Assembly (NCBI GenBank): GCA_016935295.1
Contig: JAFGRF010000315.1
Coordinates: forward strand, 1-27,507
Reading direction: 5' to 3'
DNA from: Caldifarciminota bacterium
GTDB lineage: Bacteria > Hydrothermota > Tepidihabitantia > Tepidihabitantales > Tepidihabitantaceae
Length of the DNA: 27,507 bases
Below are positions 21,623 to 27,507 of this stretch, piece after piece. The notes under the pieces were generated by a model. It did not search any database, was not told the origin of the DNA, and saw only the letters and a list, made by a program, of their open reading frames with translations. How positions within the stretch are numbered: position 1 is the stretch's first letter; every line of letters starts with the position of its first letter. The position numbers were made by a program, and so were the translations under genes.

Positions 21623-21859
21623 ATGAAAGACTACCACATTAATATCTTCTACAGCCGGGAAGATGGCGGGTACATCGCGGACATCCCGGACCTTGAGGCT
21701 TGTTCCGCGTTTGGCCGGACGCCCGAAGAAGCGCTGGCAGAGGTCGAGCGAGCCAAGAAGGCGTGGCTGGCCGCAGCGCGGCGGACCCGCAAGCCGATCC
21801 CTCGTCCCCGCTACCGGCCGGCCATCTATCAGGTGGCCGCGGTCGGCGCGGCGAAGTAG
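21623..21859 (+). CDS. hicB: HicB-type antitoxin
   Basis: A 78-aa protein of the HicB family, with the partial RNase H-like fold: MKDYHINIFYSREDGGYIAD, IPDLEACSAFGRTPEEALAE and a helix AEVERAKKAWLAAARR. The C-terminal segment is short and proline/arginine-rich (KPIPRPRYRP), without an obvious helix-turn-helix or ribbon-helix-helix domain, so autorepression of the operon is not evident. It has an aggag site inside the end of hicA. Its stop codon abuts a fragment of a second mnmG gene on the opposite strand. Confidence 0.88.
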   Translation: MKDYHINIFYSREDGGYIADIPDLEACSAFGRTPEEALAEVERAKKAWLAAARRTRKPIPRPRYRPAIYQVAAVGAAK

Positions 21860-21861
21860 CT

Positions 21862-21895
21862 GAGCCCCATTCTGGCCGCGGCCAGCGCCGCCTCG
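21862..21895 (-). pseudogene. mnmG remnant, part 2 (residues EAALAAARMGLS)
   Basis: On the minus strand this codes for EAALAAARMGLS, matching EAALAATRMGCS of the intact mnmG; about 26 of 32 bases agree with 21126-21158. Most differences are silent or conservative, so it decayed from or diverged as a real mnmG copy. Its expected upstream part lies 500 bp away at 22401-22449. Confidence 0.65.
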
Positions 21896-21908
21896 TCTAC
21901 TCTCCTGC

Positions 21909-21936
21909 TTGACACGCGGTGCGTCCAGCCTAAGCT
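21909..21936 (+). promoter_or_regulatory. Promoter of the retropepsin-like gene
   Basis: Consensus TTGACA (21909-21914), 16-nt spacer, TAAGCT (21931-21936). A leader of about 20 nt with a caggag ribosome site precedes the ATG at 21963, so this gene is not leaderless. Confidence 0.6.
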
Positions 21937-21962
21937 ACATCACTCAGACAACAGGAGCACAA

Positions 21963-22352
21963 ATGGGACTAACAGTGCTGCGAGTTGAGATTGGCAATCC
22001 GGCAACCCCCGAGCGCACGGAAGCGCTCGACCTCCTCGTTGATTCCGGTGCGGTCTACTCGGTAGTGCCGCAACCGGTTGTGGAGCGACTTGGCATCAAA
22101 CCGCTTGCTGAGCAGGAGTTCCGCCTTGCTGACGGCTCTCGTATAGCACGGAAGAAGGGTGTGGCCGTATTCAAGTACGCGGGCGCCATCGGCGGCGCCG
22201 ACGTCATCTTCGGCGAAGAAGGTGACAGCACTTTGCTTGGAGCCATGACCCTTGAGGCCCTCGGCCTCGTCCTCGACCCGCTCAAGCGTGAACTCCGGCC
22301 CCTGCCGATGGTCTTGGCCGCAATGGGACCGCGTCGAGCTCCGGACTCCTGA
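21963..22352 (+). CDS. Retropepsin-like (clan AA) aspartic protease domain protein
   Basis: A 129-aa single-domain protein. The active-site strand and loop is LDLLVDSGAVYSVVPQPVVE, with the catalytic Asp in D-S-G, followed by the flap-like region LADGSRIARKKGVAVFKYAG and the second hydrophobic-glycine motif DSTLLGAMTLEALGLVLDP. This is the pattern of clan AA, retroviral-type aspartic proteases found singly in bacteria, which act as dimers. The substrate is unknown. ATG at 21963 has caggag upstream. The frame is open to 21909, but those codons overlap the promoter. The gene lies between two pieces of a broken mnmG copy and shares its strand with hicAB, suggesting that it arrived as a small cassette. 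Confidence 0.82.
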   Translation: MGLTVLRVEIGNPATPERTEALDLLVDSGAVYSVVPQPVVERLGIKPLAEQEFRLADGSRIARKKGVAVFKYAGAIGGADVIFGEEGDSTLLGAMTLEALGLVLDPLKRELRPLPMVLAAMGPRRAPDS

Positions 22353-22372
22353 CCCACGGCCGCAAGCCGTGA

Positions 22373-22388
22373 GCCGTCAGCCGTGAGC
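22373..22388 (+). repeat. Word repeat gccgtcagccgtgagc, copy 2
   Basis: Exact 16-nt match to 16101-16116, within a run (acggccgcaagccgtgagccg) just after the retropepsin-like gene. It is followed by the small dyad gtgagcgagttctcac. Confidence 0.6.
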
Positions 22389-22400
22389 GAGTTCTCACTC

Positions 22401-22449
22401 ATGCCCGGCCCCGACCACAATCACGTCATACATCTGCTCGCGCTTCATG
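22401..22449 (-). pseudogene. mnmG remnant, part 1 (start codon to GAGH)
   Basis: On the minus strand from 22449 this reads MKREQMYDVIVVGAGHE and then a stop. It matches the first 16 residues of the intact mnmG (MKRELMYDVIVVGAGHA), and the similarity extends upstream (ctgattctatg versus ctgattctagg) over the -10 region. Together with 21862-21895 it looks like the 5' end of a second mnmG split by about 500 bp containing the retropepsin-like gene. Confidence 0.75.
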
Positions 22450-22807
22450 GTACGCTGATTCTATGTGTCGCCACGTCCTAGTCAACCGAGGGTCGTTCTT
22501 GTGGCTGTCGTAGCCAACCTTGCATGTGGAGTTTGGCACCGAGGGCGACGACGGTCGCACGGTCGTTTGAGCCCGATTCAATGGTCTCCGTAGCATTCAG
22601 AACCACGGTGATGACGCCGTGGGAGTCGCCGATCTGCTGCCCGGTCAGCCCGCTGAGCGGAGCAGGTTCAACGCCGCGCGCGATCCAGAGCCTTGTCCGT
22701 AAGGTCGTTTCCCGTTGCTCCAAGCAGTCGTCGCGACTACTCGCATTATACAGGTCTGTATAATGTGGGCCGGCGGGCAAAACAGTATCTAAGTCACTGG
22801 ATGTGAG
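22450..22807. other. Stretch without a secure gene
   Basis: No recognisable gene. A minus-strand frame from TTG 22723 to a stop at 22478 has a GC-rich third position in its middle (GLTGQQIGDSHGVITVVLNA, then DRATVVALGAKLHMQGWL). It could be a small unknown protein or a fragment, at about one chance in five. A palindrome at 22744-22765 lies just upstream of that frame. Confidence 0.3.
22744..22765. repeat. Perfect 10-bp palindrome with TATAAT on each strand
   Basis: cattatacag-gt-ctgtataatg: two perfect 10-bp arms with a 2-nt centre. Each arm contains TATAAT reading outwards. No -35-like hexamer is found at 16-18 nt on either side, so an operator for a dimeric regulator is as likely as back-to-back -10 boxes. 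Confidence 0.7.
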
Positions 22808-23134
22808 CCTGTTTGAATCACTCCGCGAGTCACCATGGGGGTCGCCCCGGGAACGGTTCCCAGGGCGGTTCGGAATGCGACAGTCATGGTCGTATTCTCG
22901 GCGAGTTCCCACGCGATTTGCCGTGTGATTCTGAGCGTCATCCAGACGTGGGTCTGCGCTACGATTTCGAAGGGGACAGGCAGGGCCACGGTCAGGGCGA
23001 CTTGGAACGCCGCTGTCGCCGTGGTTCGGAAGCAGACTCTCGGCATGATTCTGTACGCGATTTGGGGAGGGACTCTGCAGGTGACTCTCTGAGCTACCTG
23101 CAGGGAGGTCTGGTGGGCAATTCGCACGAGGGCG
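22808..23134. repeat. Decayed 12-bp tandem repeat (minisatellite)
   Basis: Read on the + strand in the frame of 22813, the translation falls into about 27 tetrads of the form x-(G/R)-D-(S/L): for example EADS RHDS VRDL GRDS AGDS. The third position is Asp in about 11 and the fourth is Ser or Leu in about 17. Because 12 is a multiple of 3, several frames on both strands stay open, so the open frames here are not good evidence for a gene. The region fills the gap before the sugar-isomerase promoter. Confidence 0.6.
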
Positions 23135-23140
23135 CGGTGC

Positions 23141-23168
23141 TTGCCAGGTAGGATGGGGGGATTAGAAT
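23141..23168 (+). promoter_or_regulatory. Promoter of the sugar isomerase-xylulokinase operon
   Basis: TTGCCA (23141-23146), 16-nt spacer, TAGAAT (23163-23168). A leader of about 30 nt contains the aaggag site at 23191-23196 before ATG 23205. Confidence 0.6.
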
Positions 23169-23204
23169 GAGCACAGGTTCCAAGCTTCCCAAGGAGTCGT
23201 TACT

Positions 23205-24350
23205 ATGCCTCTTCTCGATCTTCGGCCGCAAGCAGCTCGCAGGACGCCCGAGCAGTTGGTCGAGCACCTGAAGTCCTTCGACCTTGACCTGAAGTTCTCC
23301 GCCGGCATCTGGTTCTTCTCGCCGTCCGACAGCCGGTTCCACGAGAAGTACGGGCCTGACCTCGACATCGAGCAGCGGCTGGAGATTGCACGCGGACTGA
23401 AGGGCTACGGCCTCGCCGGGCTGGAGGCGCACTATCCGAACGAAGTCAACGAAGAGAACGAGCAGTTGTGGCGCGACTTCTGCGCCGACACCGGCATGCG
23501 GCTGGTGACAGTCGTGCCGCTCTTGTTCCGCAGCCCGCAGTTCGAGTTCGGTTCGCTCTCAAGCCCGCTGCCGGAGGCGCGGAAAGCCGCCATCGAGACA
23601 ACGCGGCGCGCGCTAGAGATGAACTGCCGGATGGACACTGACTTCTGCGTGGTCTGGCCCGGCATTGATGGCTACGAGAATCCGTTTGGCATCGACTTCG
23701 TCGCGATGCGCGACCGGTTCGCGGACGGCCTGGCCGAAGCCATGGACTGCGTATCGGGTGTCCGGGTCGCGTTCGAGCCCAAGCCGTACGAGCCAAGGGG
23801 CAGGATTATCTTCGGTACAACGCCGGAGGGAATGCTGCTTTGTCACATGGTCGAGGAGAGACTGCAGAATCCGGAGAACCGCCGACTTCTGGTCGAGGAC
23901 CACGCGCTGGTCGGCATGAATCCCGAGGTCGGGCACGCGTTGATGGCATACGAGGACCTGCCGTACGCATATAGCTGGCCGCTTTCGGAGGGCAGACTCT
24001 GCCACATGCACTTGAACAGCCAGCCGCTCGGCAACTTCGATCAGGACCTGAACGTTGGTGCGGTGTCCCCAGAGCAGACGGAAGCTCTGCTCTACGTGTT
24101 GAAGATGCACGGCTATCAAGGTTGGCTCGGAATCGACATCAACCCGGAGCGGATGCCGGTGGACATGGCCTTGCGTATCTCGATGGACGCGCTGCGTGCT
24201 GCCAACGACCGCATCAATGAGCTGGACCACGAGTCTATCATGTACGCGATCAACCATCCGGATGGAGCGCGCGGATGGTTGGAGAGCTACCTTGTGAGGA
24301 TGCGAGCTCCGCATCCGGAGAGACTCGCTCCACTCCCGCCGCTGAGGTAG
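23205..24350 (+). CDS. TIM-barrel sugar isomerase (xylose-isomerase-like family)
   Basis: A 381-aa protein of the xylose isomerase-like TIM-barrel superfamily. Likely metal- and substrate-binding residues are visible at barrel strand ends: Glu in VAFEPKPYEPRGRIIFG, Glu and His in VGMNPEVGHALMAYEDL, His and Asn in RLCHMHLNSQPLGNFDQDLN, and Asp in GWLGIDINPERM. These resemble the E/D/H set of the xylose and L-rhamnose isomerases. The adjacent xylulokinase, only 3 bp away, makes a ketopentose product such as D-xylulose the natural expectation, but the substrate is inference; the rhamnulokinase start at the window end leaves L-rhamnose or another deoxysugar open. The ATG at 23205 has an aaggag site. 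The N-terminus (DLRPQAARRTPEQLVEHLKS) shows no signal sequence, so it is cytoplasmic. Confidence 0.8.
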   Translation: MPLLDLRPQAARRTPEQLVEHLKSFDLDLKFSAGIWFFSPSDSRFHEKYGPDLDIEQRLEIARGLKGYGLAGLEAHYPNEVNEENEQLWRDFCADTGMRLVTVVPLLFRSPQFEFGSLSSPLPEARKAAIETTRRALEMNCRMDTDFCVVWPGIDGYENPFGIDFVAMRDRFADGLAEAMDCVSGVRVAFEPKPYEPRGRIIFGTTPEGMLLCHMVEERLQNPENRRLLVEDHALVGMNPEVGHALMAYEDLPYAYSWPLSEGRLCHMHLNSQPLGNFDQDLNVGAVSPEQTEALLYVLKMHGYQGWLGIDINPERMPVDMALRISMDALRAANDRINELDHESIMYAINHPDGARGWLESYLVRMRAPHPERLAPLPPLR

Positions 24351-24353
24351 ACG

Positions 24354-25931
24354 ATGGGCTTGCTCCTGGGCTTGGACGTCGGGACGTCAGGCTGCAAGGC
24401 GGTACTCATTGCACCTGATGGCGGCGTTCGTGCAGAGGCAACTGCCGAATACCCGATGGCCGTGCCTCGCCCAGGCTGGGCAGAACAGGACCCAGAGGAC
24501 TGGTGGCAGGCGACCATTGCTAGCATCAGACAGGTTTTGGAGAGCGTCGGCGGGGAGAGCATCTCTGGAATCGGCCTGACTGGCCAGATGCACGGACTGG
24601 TGCTTTTGGACGAGGTTGGCAACGTGCTGCGGCCGTGTATCATGTGGAATGACCAGCGGACTGCGGCGCAGTGCGCGGAGATAGAGGAGAAGGTTGGTCG
24701 CGCCAGGCTGATTGAGCTGGCGGGCAAACCGGCGCTGACCGGATTCACTGCCGGCAAGCTACTTTGGGTGCGCGAGAATGAGCTTGACATCTACCGCCGG
24801 GCCCGGCACATGCTGCTTCCTAAGGACTACGTTCGCTACCGACTGACCGGGACGCTCGCTATGGATGTAGCTGACGGCTCCGGTACGCTGCTGATGGACG
24901 TGCGCAGGCGGGTGTGGTCCGACGAAGTGCTCAACTTGCTCGACGTCCCGCGCGAGTGGCTGCCACCGCTCAGCGAGTGCCATGAGGTAGTTGCCCAGGT
25001 TAGCGGCGAAGCTGCATCAGCTACCGGACTGCGAGCCGGAACACCGGTGGTGGCTGGAGCCGGCGACCAGGCAGCGCAGTCGATCGGAACTGGTATTGCC
25101 CAGGAGGGTGCAGTCTCTGTTACTATCGGCACGTCCGGCGTTGTGTTCGCGGCGACGAACCAGTACCGGTTTGACCCGTCTGGCGAGCTTCACGCTTACT
25201 GCCACGCGGTGCCTGATACGTGGCACTTGATGGGGGTGACGCTTTCGGCTGGCGGCAGCCTGCGCTGGTTCCGAGATGCCCTGTGCGAGAGCGAGAAGGC
25301 TGAAGCGCAACGGACCGGACGCGATGTCTACGACATCATCACTGAGCTGGCCGCCACAGCTCCGGCCGGTTCTGACGGACTGCTTTTCCTGCCGTATCTC
25401 ACGGGCGAAAGGACGCCTCATGCCGACCCGAATGCGCGCGGGGTCTTCTTCGGTCTTTCGCTCAAGCACACGAAAGCGCACATGGCAAGAGCGGTGCTTG
25501 AAGGAGTGACATTCTCGCTGCGCGAATGTCTGGACATGCTGTGTCAGACATTGGGTACAGGCACGGTTTTCCTCGGCGGAAAGCCGTGCCAGTCCCTGGC
25601 TCAGATCTGCCGTCGATTACGCGTCTCCGGCGGCGGCTCGCGTTCGGCATTCTGGCGGCAGATGATGGCCGACGCCTTCCGGACTGAGATTGTCGAGGTG
25701 AACGTGACGCAGGGCGCAGCGTACGGTGCGGCTCTGCTGGCCGGAGTCGGCACCGGCGTCTATCCGAATGCAGAGCAGGCCTGCGAGCAGACCGTGCACG
25801 AAACGGGCAGCACAGAGCCGGGGCCGAGTGCCGGAACATACGCCGGGGCGTACGAGCGCTATCGTGCCCTCTACCCTGCGCTGGCGTTTGAGTTCCGCCG
25901 CGGCGCAACGGGCGAGAAGACTGCGCATTGA
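24354..25931 (+). CDS. xylB: Xylulokinase (FGGY family) with an in-frame palindromic insertion
   Basis: A 525-aa FGGY-family sugar kinase phosphorylating D-xylulose with ATP. The N-terminal phosphate motif is LLLGLDVGTSGCKAVLI. The substrate region GLTGQMHGLVLLD and IMWNDQRTAAQC is typical of XylB, as are GAGDQAAQSIGTG, LPYLTGERTPHADPNARG and RVSGGGSRSAFWRQMMADAF. Between LRECLDML and RVSGGG the protein has about 26 residues where family members have about 10. The extra (LGTGTVFLGGKPCQSL) is encoded by a 44-bp hairpin at 25553-25596. The core motifs on either side are intact, so the enzyme may still work, but the insertion is near the ATP-binding half. Start ATG 24354 is 3 bp after the isomerase stop, with a gaggtag site overlapping that stop. 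Confidence 0.92.
   Translation: MGLLLGLDVGTSGCKAVLIAPDGGVRAEATAEYPMAVPRPGWAEQDPEDWWQATIASIRQVLESVGGESISGIGLTGQMHGLVLLDEVGNVLRPCIMWNDQRTAAQCAEIEEKVGRARLIELAGKPALTGFTAGKLLWVRENELDIYRRARHMLLPKDYVRYRLTGTLAMDVADGSGTLLMDVRRRVWSDEVLNLLDVPREWLPPLSECHEVVAQVSGEAASATGLRAGTPVVAGAGDQAAQSIGTGIAQEGAVSVTIGTSGVVFAATNQYRFDPSGELHAYCHAVPDTWHLMGVTLSAGGSLRWFRDALCESEKAEAQRTGRDVYDIITELAATAPAGSDGLLFLPYLTGERTPHADPNARGVFFGLSLKHTKAHMARAVLEGVTFSLRECLDMLCQTLGTGTVFLGGKPCQSLAQICRRLRVSGGGSRSAFWRQMMADAFRTEIVEVNVTQGAAYGAALLAGVGTGVYPNAEQACEQTVHETGSTEPGPSAGTYAGAYERYRALYPALAFEFRRGATGEKTAH
25553..25596. repeat. 44-bp palindrome in frame inside xylB
   Basis: The core stem ggcacggttttcc (25560-25572) pairs with ggaaagccgtgcc (25578-25590) over 13 bp with one T-G mismatch and a 5-nt loop. 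Outer ggg/ccc arms extend it to 25553-25596. It adds about 16 residues at positions 400-415 of xylulokinase. Confidence 0.8.
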
Positions 25932-25969
25932 CATCAGACCCGCGGACCTACCATGTACGTAGACGGTGT

Positions 25970-27304
25970 ATGATGCGATGTCACGTCAGTTCGATGGTCG
26001 TTCTGTTGTCCATCGGGCTCGCCCAGAACTGGGAGACCAGCCCAGTATTCACGTCGCCGGGCGACTGGATGCCGGTTTCCATCGCCACAGACAGCCTCTG
26101 TCTCCCTCACGTGGCGTTCGGGGTGTCCGGTTCCGGAGTGATAGGATACGCGAGCAAGGAAGGGGATACCTGGAACTATGAGTATCCCGACAGCGGCGGA
26201 GCGATTTCGTCCATCGGACTCTGTCTTGACAGTGCGGACCTCCCGCACATGAGCTTCGTGGTCGACCGCTATCCTGAGCCTAATGAGTTGCGTTATGCCT
26301 ACAGGGACGGTGATACGTGGCGCATTGATGCCTTGGTCCAGAACGCGACGCTGTATTCGCTTGTCCTTGGGCGGGACGGATCGCCGCACGTTGCGTTCCT
26401 GGATTCTTGCGACCGGGTCGTATACGGCCACAGGACGGACGAATGGCACTTTCTGGAAATCCCGGCGTATCAAGCTGACACGCTCAAACTGCTGGGCGGT
26501 GCTTCACTCGCCGTAGACACAAATGACCGACCAGGAGTGGCTGTCACTTGGTGGAAGGGTGGCACCCATGACAGTCTCTGGCTCTCGTTCTTTGAGTACG
26601 ACGGTCAGTACTGGCAACGACAAGACGTTGATTCGACAGAAGGCTGGGCGCCCTGGGACTTCTGGTCGGTGCGGGTTCGATACGACCCCGCGAGCGACTT
26701 GTACCACGTGGTGTACCGGGCGTACCGCTATGCCGTCGGAAAGGGCGACGACTGGCAGGTCGACTGGACAGGCTCAATGGCCGGCAATGTGTTCTGCGAC
26801 TTCGTCTTGCATCAGGGAAGGCCGCACATCGCCTCTGCCAGCCCGCGGGACCCTGTGACGTATCAATGGCGCTCGGCCGGCGGATGGGGAACCGAGGTAG
26901 TTCAGTACACCAGCGCTGTCTCGGATCCTTCCATCGCGGTGGACTTGACCGGAAGACCACACGTTGCCTTCCAGTGGAACGACACCCTATACTATGCGCG
27001 CAGGCTCTTGGTCGGCGCGGCCGAACCTCCAGCGAGTGTTCAGCTAGAGACTCGACTCTCGGTCTATCCCAATCCGGTCCAGCATGCCTTCATGGTCGAG
27101 TTCACCGCGCCACCCACGATGTCCGCCGTGCTTTCGCTCACCGACGCCTCGGGCAGAACCGTGCTGTCGCGGGAGGTCAGAGTTGGCACCGGTCACGTCC
27201 GGCAGCGAATCGTTCTGCCAGCATCGACCAAGGCAGGCGTCTACTTCTGCGCATTGGATGACGGCCGTCGGAGGATGAGCCGAAAGGTCGTGCTGACCGA
27301 CTGA
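25970..27304 (+). CDS. Secreted beta-propeller-like protein with T9SS-type C-terminal sorting domain
   Basis: A 444-aa exported protein. ATG 25970 (or 25973) starts a signal peptide (MMRCHVSSMVVLLSIGLAQ); the TTG further upstream has no such start. The body consists of repeated units with the pattern D-x-x-x-x-P-H-V-A-F (LCLPHVAFGV, SADLPHMSFV, GSPHVAFLDS, TGRPHVAFQW), each followed by strands such as LRYAYRDGDTW, as in BNR/Kelch-like propellers that often carry an observation-type repeat. The last ~85 residues form a sorting domain: LSVYPNPVQHAFMVEF, LSLTDASGRTVLSREV and KAGVYFCALDDGRRRMSRKV, typical of the T9SS type A family. It would be carried across the outer membrane and attached or released. 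Function is unknown; it sits between two sugar-kinase genes. A hairpin terminator follows. Confidence 0.85.
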   Translation: MMRCHVSSMVVLLSIGLAQNWETSPVFTSPGDWMPVSIATDSLCLPHVAFGVSGSGVIGYASKEGDTWNYEYPDSGGAISSIGLCLDSADLPHMSFVVDRYPEPNELRYAYRDGDTWRIDALVQNATLYSLVLGRDGSPHVAFLDSCDRVVYGHRTDEWHFLEIPAYQADTLKLLGGASLAVDTNDRPGVAVTWWKGGTHDSLWLSFFEYDGQYWQRQDVDSTEGWAPWDFWSVRVRYDPASDLYHVVYRAYRYAVGKGDDWQVDWTGSMAGNVFCDFVLHQGRPHIASASPRDPVTYQWRSAGGWGTEVVQYTSAVSDPSIAVDLTGRPHVAFQWNDTLYYARRLLVGAAEPPASVQLETRLSVYPNPVQHAFMVEFTAPPTMSAVLSLTDASGRTVLSREVRVGTGHVRQRIVLPASTKAGVYFCALDDGRRRMSRKVVLTD

Positions 27305-27331
27305 TTTCGCTCACAGCTCGGAGTTCCGAAG

Positions 27332-27355
27332 GCTGCCCGCGTTCCTGCGGGCAGC
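27332..27355 (+). terminator. Rho-independent terminator-like hairpin
   Basis: A perfect 9-bp stem, gctgcccgc (27332-27340) with gcgggcagc (27347-27355), and a 6-nt loop, followed by the pyrimidine-rich ttcctattcc. It lies 28 nt after the stop of the secreted protein. Confidence 0.65.
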
Positions 27356-27373
27356 TTCCTATTCCATGCCGCA

Positions 27374-27402
27374 GTGGCAGTAGCGCTCACGACAGCTATA
27401 AT
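27374..27402 (+). promoter_or_regulatory. Promoter of the rhamnulokinase gene
   Basis: GTGGCA (27374-27379), 17-nt spacer, consensus TATAAT (27397-27402), predicting a leader of about 34 nt before ATG 27443. Confidence 0.55.
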
Positions 27403-27442
27403 GCAGAACATGGTGAGCACAACCCGAGCCGGGTCCTGAAAG

Positions 27443-27507
27443 ATGAAGCGACCGCGCAAGTTTCTTGCCTTTGACCTGGGGGCTGAGTCGGGTCGGGCGA
27501 TGCTGGG
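27443..27507 (+). CDS. rhaB: Rhamnulokinase, N-terminal fragment cut by window edge
   Basis: Only 21 complete codons are present: MKRPRKFLAFDLGAESGRA followed by ML. The FDLGAESGR motif (phosphate-binding loop with A-E-S-G-R in place of the G-T-S-x-x of xylulokinase) is characteristic of rhamnulokinase among FGGY kinases. It has its own promoter and follows a terminator, so it starts a new transcription unit. The Shine-Dalgarno match is weak. Confidence 0.75.
   Translation, partial: MKRPRKFLAFDLGAESGRAML

Noticed and set aside
22744..22765. The palindrome as a bidirectional promoter
   Set aside because: No -35-like hexamer at 16-18 nt on either side; listed only as a palindrome.
22789..23151. 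Open frames on both strands in the 12-bp repeat region
   Set aside because: A 12-bp period keeps several frames open at once; no start with a ribosome site and no protein family supports any one of them.
25928..25954. TTGACA with TACCAT as promoter of the secreted-protein gene, and the TTG within it as start codon
   Set aside because: The spacer is only 15 nt and the -10 is weak, so it was not listed as a promoter; the TTG start would place non-signal residues before a clear signal peptide at 25970.
1..27507. CRISPR arrays, tRNA or rRNA genes, transposases, phage genes
   Set aside because: No regularly spaced identical repeats, cloverleaf-like sequences, rRNA motifs or DDE/tyrosine/serine recombinase motifs were seen in reading the window.

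Overview
This is a GC-rich, gene-dense bacterial window with no rRNA, tRNA, CRISPR array, transposase or phage gene. The organism is probably an uncultivated anaerobe. The clues are two PurF proteins of the Fe-S type, a radical SAM activase-like protein, a patatin/BamA-type outer-membrane protein (diderm envelope), a secreted protein with a C-terminal domain of the type IX secretion (T9SS) kind, and FnIII-DUF6754 membrane proteins. Together these suggest a candidate phylum such as WOR-3/Stahlbacteria or another FCB-related lineage. That placement is inference and would need marker genes.

Layout. 1-4.4 kb (+): the end of a hypoxanthine phosphoribosyltransferase, adenine deaminase, a TIGR00725/LOG-like protein and an aldehyde dehydrogenase, closed by a clear terminator. 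4.5-5.2 kb (-): two small membrane proteins. 5.25-6.34 kb (+): an ECF sigma factor with its zinc-finger anti-sigma factor. 6.4-6.8 kb (-): a four-helix-bundle (23S IVS-type) gene bracketed by 17-bp inverted repeats. 6.9-11.4 kb (-): a five-gene membrane operon of unknown function, including two tandem FnIII-TM-DUF6754 paralogues. 11.4-14.3 kb (-): two tandem purF genes. 14.4-18.3 kb: divergent radical SAM (-) and pseudouridine synthase (+) genes, then a patatin/BamA fusion (+). 18.4-21.2 kb (-): mnmG followed by a QueG-like gene. 21.3-22.4 kb (+): hicAB and a retropepsin-like gene, lying beside and inside a broken second mnmG 5' end. 22.45-23.14 kb: no secure gene, but a perfect TATAAT-containing palindrome and a decayed 12-bp tandem repeat. 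23.2-27.5 kb (+): a sugar isomerase, xylulokinase, a secreted beta-propeller-like protein with a sorting domain, and the start of rhamnulokinase.

Two themes cut across the genes. First, short foldable repeats fill most intergenic gaps and have also entered reading frames without breaking them: twice in mnmG, once in xylB, and at the N-termini of adenine deaminase and the QueG-like protein. One element is nearly identical between an intergenic site (2342-2409) and the interior of mnmG (19468-19536). Second, several genes have a -35/-10 promoter whose -10 hexamer ends only 6-10 nt before the start codon and no usable Shine-Dalgarno sequence (both purF copies, the radical SAM gene, the pseudouridine synthase, hicA and mnmG). 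This predicts leaderless or nearly leaderless mRNAs, while neighbouring genes use ordinary Shine-Dalgarno sites.

Purine metabolism recurs (hpt, ade, two purF). The first-listed purF copy has lost a glutamine-binding arginine. The 23-27 kb block looks like a pentose/deoxysugar utilisation region.
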